Part shown: positions 16,798 through 26,606 of the stretch, in pieces
How the letters are laid out: every line of letters begins with the position of its first letter
How positions within the stretch are numbered: the stretch's first letter is position 1
Source of the DNA: Labilibaculum euxinicum
Lineage (GTDB): Bacteria > Bacteroidota > Bacteroidia > Bacteroidales > Marinifilaceae
DNA: 64,000 nt
Direction of reading: 5' to 3'
NCBI RefSeq assembly: GCF_009795715.1
Contig: NZ_WTCR01000003.1
Span: forward strand, 248,001 to 312,000
Notes under the pieces: model-generated
Told to the model about the DNA's origin: nothing
Seen by the model: only the letters and a program-made list of their open reading frames with translations
Database searches by the model: none
Program-made: the position numbers and the translations under genes

Positions 16798-17136
16798 TTA
16801 TTTATTTTCTTTATAATATTTGAGTAGAAAAGCATATGTATTCTTAGTGGTTTTCTCTCTTTCTATTAGCGTAGGTTCTTTTAACTGGGCTTTAATTAGT
16901 TTGTAAAGTTCAGCAACCAGCTCGTATTCTTTTGTATTTTTCATGAAGGTTTCCGATTGTCCGATGTAATTTCCCGGACTGCGTTCAACCAAAGGAGCCA
17001 GATTGATCCATTTATTGGTTAAGGTTAACGTGAGTTTTGCTTTCAGTCCAAGATCGGCATTTCCCAAAACGAGATCGCCGTCGTTATTTATCGACCAAAA
17101 ATATTTTTCGGGGTTTTTCAGTAATTTTTCAAGCAT
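16798..17136 (-). CDS. Small conserved-looking hypothetical protein
   Basis: A 112-aa soluble protein, MLEKLLKNPEKYFWSINNDGD..., with a beta-rich first half and a helical, lysine-rich end. It has no signal peptide and no motif I recognise. Codon use and a clean start support a real gene. It runs divergently from the phosphoesterase at 17248. Confidence 0.65.
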   Translation of the reverse strand: MLEKLLKNPEKYFWSINNDGDLVLGNADLGLKAKLTLTLTNKWINLAPLVERSPGNYIGQSETFMKNTKEYELVAELYKLIKAQLKEPTLIEREKTTKNTYAFLLKYYKENK

Positions 17137-17247
17137 ATCTAAAAAATTTTAATTTTACCTGAATGTAATTGTAAGTTTGCAAATATAATTTATAACAATT
17201 TTAGAACTTTTGCAGATTAAAGCTTTGAATTATAAAGATAAGTAAAA

Positions 17248-18120
17248 ATGATTTGTGATATTCAGTACGGGCGATTAATGATTGTGTCTGATTTGCATGG
17301 AAATGGATTTGATTTTCGGCAGATTTTGAGGGTGTATGGAAAATTAAAAAGCGAAGGGAAAGCGGATTATCTGGTTTTTCTGGGCGATTTAATTCATGCT
17401 TATCCCGGAAAGCAAAAAGATGAATCTCTGGAAATGATTCAGGAGCTCATTAAAATGGGCGCAAACCAAAAGGGAAGCGATGTGATTTGTTTGTTGGGCA
17501 ATCATGAGATGGTTCACATCTATCATATTCCTCTGCATCGGGGCAATCTGGAGTTTACCTCCTGGTTCGAGAACCGGATTCGGAAGAACAGGGAAGAGGT
17601 GGTACGCTTTTTTATGGATATGCCCTTTCTGCTGAGAACCGAAGGAGGCGTTTTGGTGAACCATACCGGTAGTTCCGATCGTTATGCGCGTACCAAAGAG
17701 TTTGATTTGAATTGGTTCAGGCAGTATTCTCACGAAGGAGAATTTACTGCACATATTGAAAGTATTCACACCTATAATCCGCAGATTAGCTCCCATTTTA
17801 TGAATACTGCCGAAGGGGATTATTTGTGGGATGTATTAATGAATGGGAACGAACGGCAGTATGGAGATGAATATTTGAAAATGATTGATGATTTGCTGCA
17901 GTTCGCAAGTGCGGATCGCCAAAATTCACCAATGAGAACACTGGTCAGCGGTCACATTGGTGTTGATTACGGAGCAGAAACCATCGGAGCCCGTAAACTG
18001 CGCTTGTGCAGCAGTGCCGGCTGCTTACGCGATTTGGAAAAGAAATACCTGCTCATCGATGCCGAAAAAACATACGCCAATTCAATGGAATTGCTTGAAT
18101 GTTGCCGCGATCTCTTCTGA
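17248..18120 (+). CDS. Calcineurin-like metallophosphoesterase
   Basis: A 290-aa cytoplasmic enzyme with the ordered metal motifs of the family: D15-L-H17-G, GD47LIH, G84-N-H86-E, and the later VSGHIGVDYG. The spacing resembles Ser/Thr phosphatase- or ApaH-like proteins with a sugar- or nucleotide-phosphate substrate, which cannot be fixed from sequence. It is convergent with the AraC gene, whose stop lies only 2 bp away. Confidence 0.88.
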   Translation: MICDIQYGRLMIVSDLHGNGFDFRQILRVYGKLKSEGKADYLVFLGDLIHAYPGKQKDESLEMIQELIKMGANQKGSDVICLLGNHEMVHIYHIPLHRGNLEFTSWFENRIRKNREEVVRFFMDMPFLLRTEGGVLVNHTGSSDRYARTKEFDLNWFRQYSHEGEFTAHIESIHTYNPQISSHFMNTAEGDYLWDVLMNGNERQYGDEYLKMIDDLLQFASADRQNSPMRTLVSGHIGVDYGAETIGARKLRLCSSAGCLRDLEKKYLLIDAEKTYANSMELLECCRDLF

Positions 18121-18122
18121 TT

Positions 18123-19001
18123 TTAAGATTGGAACGATTCCAGACCTTTTCCTCTTAGCTGAAGAGGTGATTTTCCGGTAGCCGATTTAAAAGTCTTGTT
18201 GAAGTAGGAGGGACAGTTGAAGCCGCATTCGTAGGCAATCTGAGCCACCGTTAACCTGCCTTCGGCAAGAAGCTTTTTTGCATAGTTGATTCGCATCTCA
18301 TTCACGAATTCAGAAAAGGTTTTATTTGTTTTGCTTTTAAAGAAGCGGCAAAATGCAGTTTTACTCATGTTGGCAATTTTAGCTGCTTTGTCCAATTCTA
18401 TTTTTTGCTGAAAGTTTTTACTTACATATTCGTAAATCTGATACAGTTTTTGATTGTTTCTGTGCTGGAACGTTTCCACAAAATTATCCGAAGCCAGATA
18501 CTCCAGATCGTCCGATAGAGCCAAAACCTGCAATATCTGCAGCAGTACAAGAATCCGCTGGGCGAATTCCGATGAATGAAGTGTTTTTAAATGCTGAATG
18601 ATCTTGTATTTGGAACTGCCTTCAATCCGCACTCCCTGAAACGATTTGGTCAGGAACTTCTTAATTCGATACATTTCAGGCAATAGAAAGAACTCTTTGC
18701 CAAAACTATCCTCTTTGAAATGAACGACCCAGGCAATGGCCCGCAAATCATTTTCTTTTCGGTAGTAAGACTCATCGTTCTTCATTACATGAGGAGTGTT
18801 GGGCCCAATAAATATCAAATCACCATCTTTAAAATTGTCAATACAGTCGCCAACCACCAAAGTGCCTCTGCTTTTTTCAATGTAGATCAATTCAAATTCG
18901 GGATGATGATGCCACGGAACTTCAATGTGCGGTAAAACATCAATCTTAGATCGGAACGAATGCTCATTTTTTATCGGTATCTCTTCAAGTAGTAGCGACA
19001 T
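18123..19001 (-). CDS. AraC-family transcriptional regulator with cupin sensor domain
   Basis: A 292-aa protein. The N-terminal cupin (HIEVPWHHHPEFELIYIEKSRGTLVVGD, then GDLIFIGPNTPHV) suits small-ligand sensing. The C-terminal AraC double helix-turn-helix contains MSKTAFCRFFKSKTNKTFSEF and VAQIAYECGFNCPSYFNKTFK. It is divergent from the GluP-type transporter/ROK kinase pair across a 256-bp gap and probably controls it. Confidence 0.92.
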   Translation of the reverse strand: MSLLLEEIPIKNEHSFRSKIDVLPHIEVPWHHHPEFELIYIEKSRGTLVVGDCIDNFKDGDLIFIGPNTPHVMKNDESYYRKENDLRAIAWVVHFKEDSFGKEFFLLPEMYRIKKFLTKSFQGVRIEGSSKYKIIQHLKTLHSSEFAQRILVLLQILQVLALSDDLEYLASDNFVETFQHRNNQKLYQIYEYVSKNFQQKIELDKAAKIANMSKTAFCRFFKSKTNKTFSEFVNEMRINYAKKLLAEGRLTVAQIAYECGFNCPSYFNKTFKSATGKSPLQLRGKGLESFQS

Positions 19002-19257
19002 AGTTGTATTATTTTAACTGCTCTGTTTAATATTTACTCAATAAAAGCTAATATATTACCGGCTGTTTTTTGTGTTAAATTCAAATTGCAAATTAATATC
19101 ATTAAAAGCAGTACTTGTGCATTATTGCCTTTTGCTATCGTTTGTTATTAATAAAGTGTGAATATAGTGCAATAAAATGATAAAATAGTAAAATTAATTC
19201 ATAAGAAATTGATTGAGATTTGTAAACAGAAATACAAACGATTGAAAAAATATACTT

Positions 19258-20487
19258 ATGGTCTCAATTAGTACGAATAGTAAGAGTAATTCCGGCACAC
19301 AGGCGCAGGGAATGAATTACAAAGGAGCTCTGGCCCTGCTGACTTCTCTGTTTTTTATGTGGGGATTTTTAACCTGCATGAATGATATTTTAATTCCTCA
19401 TTTAAAAGGATTGTTCGATTTATCAATTACGCAGGCAATGTTGGTACAGTTTACCTTTTTTGGTGCCTACTTTTTAATGTCTTTGCCGGCTGGTTGGATT
19501 ATCGGAAAGATTGGTTATAAAATGGGAATTGTAACAGGATTGGGTGTTGCGGCTATGGGTGCTGCCTTGTTTTTTCCAGCAGCGGCATTCTTGTCTTACG
19601 GATTTTTTCTTTTTGCCTTGTTCGTGTTGGCAGTAGGTATAGTTGTTCTTCAGGTGGCAGCAAATCCTTTTGTTGCAGAATTAGGCACACCCGAAACGGC
19701 TTCAAGCCGCTTGAATCTTACTCAAGGATTTAATAGTTTGGGAACCACTGTAGCTCCAATTTTTGGTGCTTATTTAATATTGGATAACACAAGTATTGAT
19801 AGTGCAGGCAAGGCTGAAGCGGTTCAAATGCCATATCTTGGTCTGGCAATTGCGCTGGCTGTAATTGCTGTGATTTTTGCTTTGGTGAAGTTGCCTAAAA
19901 TACAGGAGGTTGAGGAAGAAAAAGCAGAAGGTTCGGTATGGAAATTCAGACATTTAATTTTGGGTGCAGTTGCCATTTTTACTTATGTGGGTGCAGAGGT
20001 TTCTATAGGAAGTGCTTTGGTAATGTATTTTGGAGACGAAGGATTGCACCTGTTTGGTGAAGCAGAAGCGGCCAGCTATGTTTCGGTATTTTGGGGTGGA
20101 GCGATGATCGGCCGGTTTATAGGATCAGCAATCATGCAAAAGGTATCAGCCTCAAAAGTGTTGGCTTTCAATTCCGTTATGGTTGTAGCATTAGTTGTTG
20201 TAAGTATGCTTACCAATGGATACGTTGCCATGTGGAGTCTTGTTTTGGTAGGATTGTTTAACTCAATCATGTTCCCGACTATTTTTACTCTTGCAATTGA
20301 TGGTTTGGGCAGATATACCAGTCAGGGTTCAGGTGTTTTGTGTCTGGCGATTGTTGGTGGTGCAATAATCCCAATGATAATGGGAGTGTTAGCTGATAAT
20401 TTCGGATTGCGAAATGCATTTGCTTTAACCATTATCTGTTACGGATACATTTTATTCTATGCCTTAAGAGGACACAAACACAATTAA
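19258..20487 (+). CDS. Sugar:proton MFS symporter, FucP/GluP type
   Basis: A 409-aa inner-membrane protein with about 12 hydrophobic segments. Family marks are FFMWGFLTCMNDILIPHLKGLFDLS at the first helix and LQVAANPFVAELGTPETASSRLNLTQGFNSLGTTVAPIFG in the fourth and fifth, typical of glucose/galactose (GluP), fucose (FucP) and N-acetylglucosamine (NagP) importers. The ROK kinase 22 bp downstream, probably in the same operon, makes glucose or a similar hexose the likely substrate. Confidence 0.9.
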   Translation: MVSISTNSKSNSGTQAQGMNYKGALALLTSLFFMWGFLTCMNDILIPHLKGLFDLSITQAMLVQFTFFGAYFLMSLPAGWIIGKIGYKMGIVTGLGVAAMGAALFFPAAAFLSYGFFLFALFVLAVGIVVLQVAANPFVAELGTPETASSRLNLTQGFNSLGTTVAPIFGAYLILDNTSIDSAGKAEAVQMPYLGLAIALAVIAVIFALVKLPKIQEVEEEKAEGSVWKFRHLILGAVAIFTYVGAEVSIGSALVMYFGDEGLHLFGEAEAASYVSVFWGGAMIGRFIGSAIMQKVSASKVLAFNSVMVVALVVVSMLTNGYVAMWSLVLVGLFNSIMFPTIFTLAIDGLGRYTSQGSGVLCLAIVGGAIIPMIMGVLADNFGLRNAFALTIICYGYILFYALRGHKHN

Positions 20488-20509
20488 TTAATAATTTTAT
20501 TTTGTTGGG

Positions 20510-21460
20510 ATGAAGGAAGTTGCTTTAGGTATTGATATAGGTGGAACCAATACAGTTTTTGGCTGTATTGATTCGGAAGGGAATTGCTTGGTGACAGGAA
20601 GTTTGCCAACTCAAAAGCACGAGGCTATTGAGGATTATTTAGATGAATTGTTTGTTGAGGTTGAATCTGCTATGAATGGATCAGCTGATAAGATGCAGAT
20701 AATTGGAGTTGGTATTGGTGCTCCAAATGCCAGTTTTTATTCGGGAACTATTGAAAATGCAGCTAATTTGCGGTGGAAGGGGAGTATCCCTTTAGCAGAT
20801 TTAGTGAAAAAGAGAATAGATGTTCCGGTTATTATTACCAACGATGCCAATGCTGCTGCCATGGGCGAAAAGGTTTTTGGTGCTGCAAAAGGAATGAATA
20901 ATTTCATTGTGATTACTTTGGGAACCGGATTGGGAAGTGGAATTGTAGTGAACGGCGATTTGTTATATGGTCACGATGGTTTTGCTGGTGAGGTTGGACA
21001 TATGATTGTCCGCGCGAGTGGACGGGAGTGTGGCTGCGGACGTAAGGGGTGTTTAGAGACTTATGTTTCTGCAACAGGAGTGAAAAGAACTGTTTATAAG
21101 TTGTTGGCGCGCCACATGGGCGATAGTGAGCTAAGAGATGTTCCGTTTAGCAGGCTGACAGCAAAAATGGTTGCTGAAGCGGCCGGCAGAGGCGATTTAG
21201 TTGCAAAAGAAACATTTACATATACTGCAAGGATGCTGGGAGAGGTTCTTGCTAATGTTGTGGCTGTAACCAGTCCGCAGGCAATCTTTCTATTTGGAGG
21301 ATTGACAAAGGCAGGAGATATTCTCTTTAATCCGGTTGCAGAAACACTCGAAAAACAACTTCTTTCCATTTACAAAGGGAAAATTAAAATATTAGCTTCA
21401 GGAATTGAGGATGACGCAGCGGTTTTAGGTGCAGCATCTTTAATCTGGAACAAAAGATAA
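20510..21460 (+). CDS. ROK-family sugar kinase, probable glucokinase
   Basis: A 316-aa cytoplasmic kinase. It has the phosphate-binding D9-IGGTNT motif, the catalytic aspartate in TNDANAA (D112), EVGH (E161, H164) and the ROK zinc motif C174-G-C176-GRKG-C181. There is no DNA-binding domain, so it is a kinase rather than a repressor. It is paired with a GluP-type importer and a divergent AraC regulator, which suggests uptake and phosphorylation of glucose or a related hexose. It is followed by a strong terminator. Confidence 0.92.
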   Translation: MKEVALGIDIGGTNTVFGCIDSEGNCLVTGSLPTQKHEAIEDYLDELFVEVESAMNGSADKMQIIGVGIGAPNASFYSGTIENAANLRWKGSIPLADLVKKRIDVPVIITNDANAAAMGEKVFGAAKGMNNFIVITLGTGLGSGIVVNGDLLYGHDGFAGEVGHMIVRASGRECGCGRKGCLETYVSATGVKRTVYKLLARHMGDSELRDVPFSRLTAKMVAEAAGRGDLVAKETFTYTARMLGEVLANVVAVTSPQAIFLFGGLTKAGDILFNPVAETLEKQLLSIYKGKIKILASGIEDDAAVLGAASLIWNKR

Positions 21461-21498
21461 CCGATAGCTTTCAGACTTAGTTTGAAAGTTAACCCCTC

Positions 21499-21525
21499 GT
21501 GCCTGCATTTATGCAGGCACTTTTT
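21499..21525 (+). terminator. Rho-independent terminator of the transporter/kinase operon
   Basis: Perfect GTGCCTGCAT..ATGCAGGCAC hairpin with a T-run. Confidence 0.92.
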
Positions 21526-21743
21526 GTTTGTAGAAATTGTTTCTACAAACTGTGGGAAAGATTCCACACATTTACGAACTGAAAATTGAAAAATTAGAAT
21601 TGCCTGCCAGAGTGTATTGTATTGGTAATGAGTGATTAATTTGCTTTTGTGTTGTGGTTTTTAATTTGAATTTATTTCTGGCACAGATTTCTCATATTGA
21701 TCTGTGAATTTGAATTGATGTAAACTTATTAAAATTAAAAATT

Positions 21744-22613
21744 ATGAGAAAGTTAGTATTTGCACTCCTGGTATTACCTCTATTTACAGCATGTAATCAG
21801 AAAGAATTAAAGCAATTGCGTGAGCAAAATTCTCAACTGACTCAAATGGCTCAGGAAAAAGATTCTACTATTGATGATTTTGTTGAATCGTTTGATGTTA
21901 TTGCGGCTAATCTGGCAATAATTAAAGAGAAAGAAAATATTATTTCTGTTAGTGCAAGTGAGAATCCAAGTGCCGGAAAAAAAGCGCAGATCGTTACTGA
22001 TTTAGGTTTGGTTCGCGATCTTTTGGAAGAAAACAAGGCAAAGCTTGAAAGTCTGGATAAAAAATTGAATAACAGCTGGTACCAAAACTCAAAACTAAAA
22101 AAATTGATTGCTGGTTTAAAAGTACAAATTGAAGAAAAGGATAAATCAATTAATGCTTTATCGGAGCAGCTTGCACAGCTTAATGTTGAAGTTGACAATT
22201 TGAATGGTCAGGTTACTGAATTGAATGGAACTGTTGTTGCATTAAGTACTGAGAATGACAGCATCAATAAGACGATTGAAGAACGAACTGCCAATTTAAA
22301 CACAGCACATTACGTAATCGGCGATATTAAGGAGCTGAAATTGAAGCAGGTTGTAACAAGTACTGGTGGTATTTTAGGAATCGGATCAACCAACAAGTTG
22401 AATCAGAAAATTAATCCTGAAAATTTCAACAATATTGATATTACTCAAACAACAACGATTCCTGTATCCGGAAGAAAAGTTAGTTTAGTAACATCGCACC
22501 CAAGTGATTCCTATCGATTTGAAGGAACTGATAAAGAAATTGAAGCAATCACAATTCTTGATCCTCATGAGTTCTGGAAAGCATCAAAATATTTAGTTGT
22601 TGCAGTGAAATAA
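21744..22613 (+). CDS. Coiled-coil lipoprotein of unknown function
   Basis: A 289-aa protein with a signal peptide and lipobox (LPLFTAC, Cys17). A long heptad-rich region (about residues 20-190) contains NQKELKQLREQNSQLTQ and leucine/asparagine-rich repeats such as LAQLNVEVDNLNGQV. A compact C-terminal domain of about 90 residues (VSLVTSHPSDSYRFEGTDKEIEAI...) follows. It is likely anchored in the outer or inner membrane and extends into the periplasm. I recognise no enzyme motif. It is monocistronic with its own terminator. Confidence 0.75.
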   Translation: MRKLVFALLVLPLFTACNQKELKQLREQNSQLTQMAQEKDSTIDDFVESFDVIAANLAIIKEKENIISVSASENPSAGKKAQIVTDLGLVRDLLEENKAKLESLDKKLNNSWYQNSKLKKLIAGLKVQIEEKDKSINALSEQLAQLNVEVDNLNGQVTELNGTVVALSTENDSINKTIEERTANLNTAHYVIGDIKELKLKQVVTSTGGILGIGSTNKLNQKINPENFNNIDITQTTTIPVSGRKVSLVTSHPSDSYRFEGTDKEIEAITILDPHEFWKASKYLVVAVK

Positions 22614-22638
22614 TAAAAACGAAAGAGCTTGGTTTTAG

Positions 22639-22664
22639 GCATCCCATTTTGGGGTGCTTTTTTT
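22639..22664 (+). terminator. Terminator after the coiled-coil lipoprotein
   Basis: GCATCCCATTTTGGGGTGC hairpin followed by a T-run. Confidence 0.85.
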
Positions 22665-22839
22665 ATTGTAGAAAAAGGGAGTCCGAAAAGTTCAATTTTA
22701 TTGTCATTCTAAGCTTGTCGAAGAATCTTTGTGTTTGAATAACAGATGTTTCGTCCCGATAGATCACTCAACATGATATTTCCAAGTGGGAGCTTTACTT
22801 TTCGGACACACTCTTTGTTCTTATGTAATTTCAAAGTGT

Positions 22840-23202
22840 TTACTTACCAAATATTTTGCTGTTATATATTCTCGACACAATCAGTAATACAAGTGCGGTT
22901 GCAGCCATTCCAAATTGTCCGTCGGCAGCAACAAGATGAGCTCCGAGGGCTAAAACAAAATCAAAGAAAAATCCGGCGTAAGCCCATTCTTTTAAAAGTT
23001 TGGATTTGTTCGACCATATTGCCACGAGCCCCAAAATCTTGGCAATGGCTAAAGGATAAATTACGAATGTCGGAAATCCTAAAAAGGTAAACATTCCACT
23101 TACCACTTCATATTTCGTAAAATACAAACTTGCCGACATGAGCATAAGGCCCGATAATAGGCCGGTTGCAATCCAATAAATTATTTTGTTTCTTTTTTCC
23201 AT
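22840..23202 (-). CDS. DoxX-like small membrane protein
   Basis: A 120-aa protein with four hydrophobic helices. The layout (AIAKILGLVAIW after the second helix, then KEWAYAGFFFDFVLALGAHL) is that of DoxX-like/DUF417-type membrane proteins. The cellular role is unclear. It is flanked by a convergent lipoprotein gene and a divergent citrate synthase gene. Confidence 0.8.
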   Translation of the reverse strand: MEKRNKIIYWIATGLLSGLMLMSASLYFTKYEVVSGMFTFLGFPTFVIYPLAIAKILGLVAIWSNKSKLLKEWAYAGFFFDFVLALGAHLVAADGQFGMAATALVLLIVSRIYNSKIFGK

Positions 23203-23499
23203 CTGCTGTAATTTTTAATTTGCGGATTTTCTATGTAATAATTAAGTAATAGAAAAGTTAGTTGTTTTTCTTTAAATATCAGCATCTGTGTTTTGTAATC
23301 TGTTTCATCTGTAAATTTCCCGACCAATTTTGTTTATTCCTTTTAAAAATTTCGTTTATGAAACAATCAATAATCCTTCTCCTTGGTTTATTAATTAGTT
23401 GAAATGTCGTAACTTATAAAGACACCTCTTGCCTCTGTTAAGTGTATTGCCTGCACTCTTTTTTTTTGATTTGTGTTGAAACGGAATAATAAAATTGAT

Positions 23500-24783
23500 A
23501 TGGATAATCTACGGGAAGGAATTCAAAATCACATTATTGAATTGCAGTTGGAAATTGATAATATTTTTGCCCGAGGCCGTAATTCAGTAGTTTCGGAAAT
23601 TACTGTCGGACAAATATACGGTGGAATGCGCGGATTGGTTGCATTGGCTTGCAACACCTCTTATGTTGATCCTTATTCGGGTCTTTATATCGGAAAGTAT
23701 ACAACAAATGAGTTTTCGGATAAATTACCTGAGGAAATATTTTTCCTTTTGAGTACAGGAAAATTTCCGGATAAGGAATCGCTTGCCGATTTTCAGAATG
23801 ATTTGAATAAACGCGCCAAGGTACCGCAATACACGTGGGATGTGTTGCGCAGTCTTCCAAAAGACACTCATCCGATGACCATGTTGAGTCTGGGTATTTT
23901 GTCGATGGAAAATGAGTCTGTATTTAAAAAGGAGTATCGGAAAGGCTTACAAAAAGCAGATTATTGGAAATACACCTTGGAGGATGCGATGAATATACTT
24001 GCAAAGTTACCAGAGCTTGCAGCAGGTATTTATCGAATTCGCTTTGGCGACGGGAATTTAATTTCTTACGATTCAAATTTGAATTGGTCGGGTAATTTGG
24101 CACACATGCTTGGTGTTAATAATGATGAGGGTTTTGCAGATTTAATGCGTCTGTATTTGGTTTTGCATTGCGACCACGAAGGAGGGAACGTAAGTGCGTT
24201 TACATCGAGAGTTGTGAATTCCGCGCTTTCAGATTTGTATTATGCTGTTTCTGCAGGACTTAACGGTTTGGCAGGTCCGCTGCACGGATTGGCGAATCAG
24301 GAATGCCTTCGTTTTATTCTAAAAATTCACGATAAATTTGGGGCTGATCCGGATGAGGAAGTGTTGAGAGCATATATTCTGGATGTTTTAAATTCGGGTA
24401 AAGTGATTCCTGGTTACGGGCATGCTGTATTGCGGGTTACAGATCCCCGATTCACAGCTTTTATGAAATTTGGGGAGGCGAATTGTGCGAATAATCATTG
24501 TTTTAAGATTGCAAAGAAACTTTTCTCGGTTGTTCCGGATATATTAATGCATTACAAAGAAGGCAAAGTTGCCAATCCATGGCCAAATGTTGATGCCATG
24601 TCGGGTTCACTTCTGCATAATTACGGGTTGAATGAGTTCGATTTTTATACCGTTTTGTTTGGTGTTTCGAGAGTAATGGGTTTTTGCGCTCAGAATATCC
24701 TTGCCTTAGGATTGGGACAGCCAATTATCAGACCTAAAAGTGTGACCAATAAATGGGTAATAGATAAACTTGACGAGAATTAA
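23500..24783 (+). CDS. Citrate synthase, eukaryotic-like long type
   Basis: A protein of about 427 aa that condenses oxaloacetate and acetyl-CoA to citrate. The three catalytic residues sit in recognisable blocks: GLAGPLHGLANQE (His), PGYGHAVLR (His) and DPRF (Asp). LHCDHEGGNVSAFTSRVV is also conserved. The sequence follows the mitochondrial/type I pattern found in some Bacteroidota rather than the E. coli hexameric type. I start at the ATG at 23500; the upstream in-frame GTG at 23473 would add nine residues of low-complexity character. Confidence 0.95.
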   Translation: MDNLREGIQNHIIELQLEIDNIFARGRNSVVSEITVGQIYGGMRGLVALACNTSYVDPYSGLYIGKYTTNEFSDKLPEEIFFLLSTGKFPDKESLADFQNDLNKRAKVPQYTWDVLRSLPKDTHPMTMLSLGILSMENESVFKKEYRKGLQKADYWKYTLEDAMNILAKLPELAAGIYRIRFGDGNLISYDSNLNWSGNLAHMLGVNNDEGFADLMRLYLVLHCDHEGGNVSAFTSRVVNSALSDLYYAVSAGLNGLAGPLHGLANQECLRFILKIHDKFGADPDEEVLRAYILDVLNSGKVIPGYGHAVLRVTDPRFTAFMKFGEANCANNHCFKIAKKLFSVVPDILMHYKEGKVANPWPNVDAMSGSLLHNYGLNEFDFYTVLFGVSRVMGFCAQNILALGLGQPIIRPKSVTNKWVIDKLDEN

Positions 24784-24852
24784 AACTGAGAGAAGCGACT
24801 AGTGCCAATCGGGTTCTTATTTAAATTTTAAATGTCAATCGCACAGAATTTA

Positions 24853-24882
24853 TTTCAGATTTCCTTAAAGTGATTATCTTTG
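24853..24882 (+). promoter_or_regulatory. Predicted promoter of the ABC-F gene
   Basis: TTTC at 24853-24856, an 18-bp spacer, then a perfect TAnnTTTG -7 box (TATCTTTG, 24875-24882), 21 bp before the start codon. Confidence 0.5.
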
Positions 24883-24903
24883 CGGCTCATTTAAATTAAA
24901 GAG

Positions 24904-26541
24904 ATGATTAGTGTAGATGCTTTAGCGGTAGAATTTGGAGGAACCACTTTATTTAAAGACATTTCCTTTGTGATTAATGAAAAGGATAGAATTGCTTTAA
25001 TGGGAAAAAACGGGGCTGGTAAATCTACTCTTTTGAAAATAATTGCAGGAGCCGAAAGTCCTTCCCGGGGAAGAGTTTCAAGTCCTAAGGATAAGGTGAT
25101 TGCTTATTTGCCGCAGCATTTAATGACAGATAATACCCGTACGGTATTCGAAGAAACAGCTCAGGCTTTTGCTTCCATTTTCGAGATGGAGAAGCAGATT
25201 GAGGAAATGAATGTGGAATTGGGTACGCGAACAGATTTTGAATCGGAGAGCTATTACAAATTGATTGAGGATGTTTCTGCTTTAAGTGAAATATACTATT
25301 CGATAGAAGAAATAAACTACGATGCCGAAGTTGAGAAAACACTGTTTGGATTGGGGTTTGTACGGGAAGATTTCACAAGACCAACCAGTGAATTTAGCGG
25401 TGGTTGGAGAATGAGAATTGAATTGGCAAAAATTCTTCTGCAAAATCCCGATTTGATTCTTTTGGATGAGCCGACGAATCACCTGGATATTGAATCGATA
25501 CAATGGTTAGAGGATTTTCTGATTAATTCGGGAAAAGCCGTTGTTATTATTTCTCATGACAGGGCTTTTGTTGATAAAATCACAACACGGACCATTGAAA
25601 TTACAATGGGTAGAATTTACGATTACAAAGTAAATTATTCTCAATATTTAGAGCTTCGCAAGGAGCGAAGAGTTCATCAGCAAAAAGCATTTGAGGAACA
25701 GCAAAAAATGATTGCCGATAATCAGACTTTTATTGACAGGTTTAAGGGCACGTATTCCAAAACACTGGCAGTTCAATCGAGGGTGAAAATGCTCGAAAAA
25801 CTCGATATTGTTGAGGTTGATGAAGAGGATAATTCAGCACTTCGTTTAAAATTTCCGCCATCGCCTCGTTCAGGAAATTATCCTGTAATTATGGAAGATG
25901 TTGAAAAAACTTACGGTGATCATACCGTATTTTCGGGCGTAAATTTCACAATACAAAGAGGGGAGAAACTTGCCTTTGTAGGGAAAAACGGAGAAGGGAA
26001 ATCTACTTTGGTAAAAGCCATTATGCAGGAAATTGAGCATGGAGGTAACTTAACGCTCGGGCACAATACAATGATTGGTTATTTTGCTCAGAATCAGGCT
26101 TCGTTGATGGATGAAAATTTAACGGTTTTTCAAACCATTGATGATATTGCCAAGGGAGATATTCGAACAAAAATTAAAGATATATTAGGCGCTTTCATGT
26201 TTGGAGGCGACAATTCAACAAAGAAGGTGAAAGTTCTGTCCGGTGGAGAAAAAACCAGGTTGGCAATGATTAAATTGTTGCTGGAGCCGGTGAATTTGCT
26301 GATTCTTGATGAGCCGACAAATCATTTGGATATGAAAACCAAAGATATTTTGAAGTCCGCCTTAAAAGAATTTGACGGAACTATTATTTTGGTTTCTCAC
26401 GACCGTGATTTTCTGGATGGTTTGGCCGAGAAGGTATACGAATTTGGCAACAAGAAGGTGAAGGAACATTTGGGTGATATTTACTCATTCCTGAGCAAAA
26501 AGAAAATGGAGAATTTAAACGAACTGGAACGTAAGAATTAG
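24904..26541 (+). CDS. ABC-F family ATPase (ribosome-associated type)
   Basis: A 545-aa soluble protein with two ABC domains and no membrane part. Walker A motifs are GKNGAGKST (domain 1) and GKNGEGKST (domain 2). Signature motifs are FSGGWRMR and LSGGEKTR. Walker B plus the ABC-F H-loop context appears as DEPTNHLDIES and DEPTNHLDMKT. The charged linker between the domains (about residues 245-320) is the P-site tRNA interaction motif region. The family acts on the ribosome as translation factors (EttA/Uup-like) or antibiotic-protection proteins; this one looks like a housekeeping type. Confidence 0.95.
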   Translation: MISVDALAVEFGGTTLFKDISFVINEKDRIALMGKNGAGKSTLLKIIAGAESPSRGRVSSPKDKVIAYLPQHLMTDNTRTVFEETAQAFASIFEMEKQIEEMNVELGTRTDFESESYYKLIEDVSALSEIYYSIEEINYDAEVEKTLFGLGFVREDFTRPTSEFSGGWRMRIELAKILLQNPDLILLDEPTNHLDIESIQWLEDFLINSGKAVVIISHDRAFVDKITTRTIEITMGRIYDYKVNYSQYLELRKERRVHQQKAFEEQQKMIADNQTFIDRFKGTYSKTLAVQSRVKMLEKLDIVEVDEEDNSALRLKFPPSPRSGNYPVIMEDVEKTYGDHTVFSGVNFTIQRGEKLAFVGKNGEGKSTLVKAIMQEIEHGGNLTLGHNTMIGYFAQNQASLMDENLTVFQTIDDIAKGDIRTKIKDILGAFMFGGDNSTKKVKVLSGGEKTRLAMIKLLLEPVNLLILDEPTNHLDMKTKDILKSALKEFDGTIILVSHDRDFLDGLAEKVYEFGNKKVKEHLGDIYSFLSKKKMENLNELERKN

Positions 26542-26568
26542 ATCAGTCAGAACAATACAATTATATTG

Positions 26569-26594
26569 AAGAGACGCCATCGCGTCTCTTTTTT
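26569..26594 (+). terminator. Rho-independent terminator after the ABC-F gene
   Basis: AAGAGACGC-CATC-GCGTCTCTT hairpin with a T-run. It lies between two convergent genes. Confidence 0.9.
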
Positions 26595-26606
26595 GTTGAA
26601 ACTCAT

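Noticed and set aside
22746-23090. 114-codon plus-strand frame opposite the DoxX-like gene.
   Set aside because: The minus strand encodes a clear four-helix membrane protein; the plus-strand frame is its shadow.
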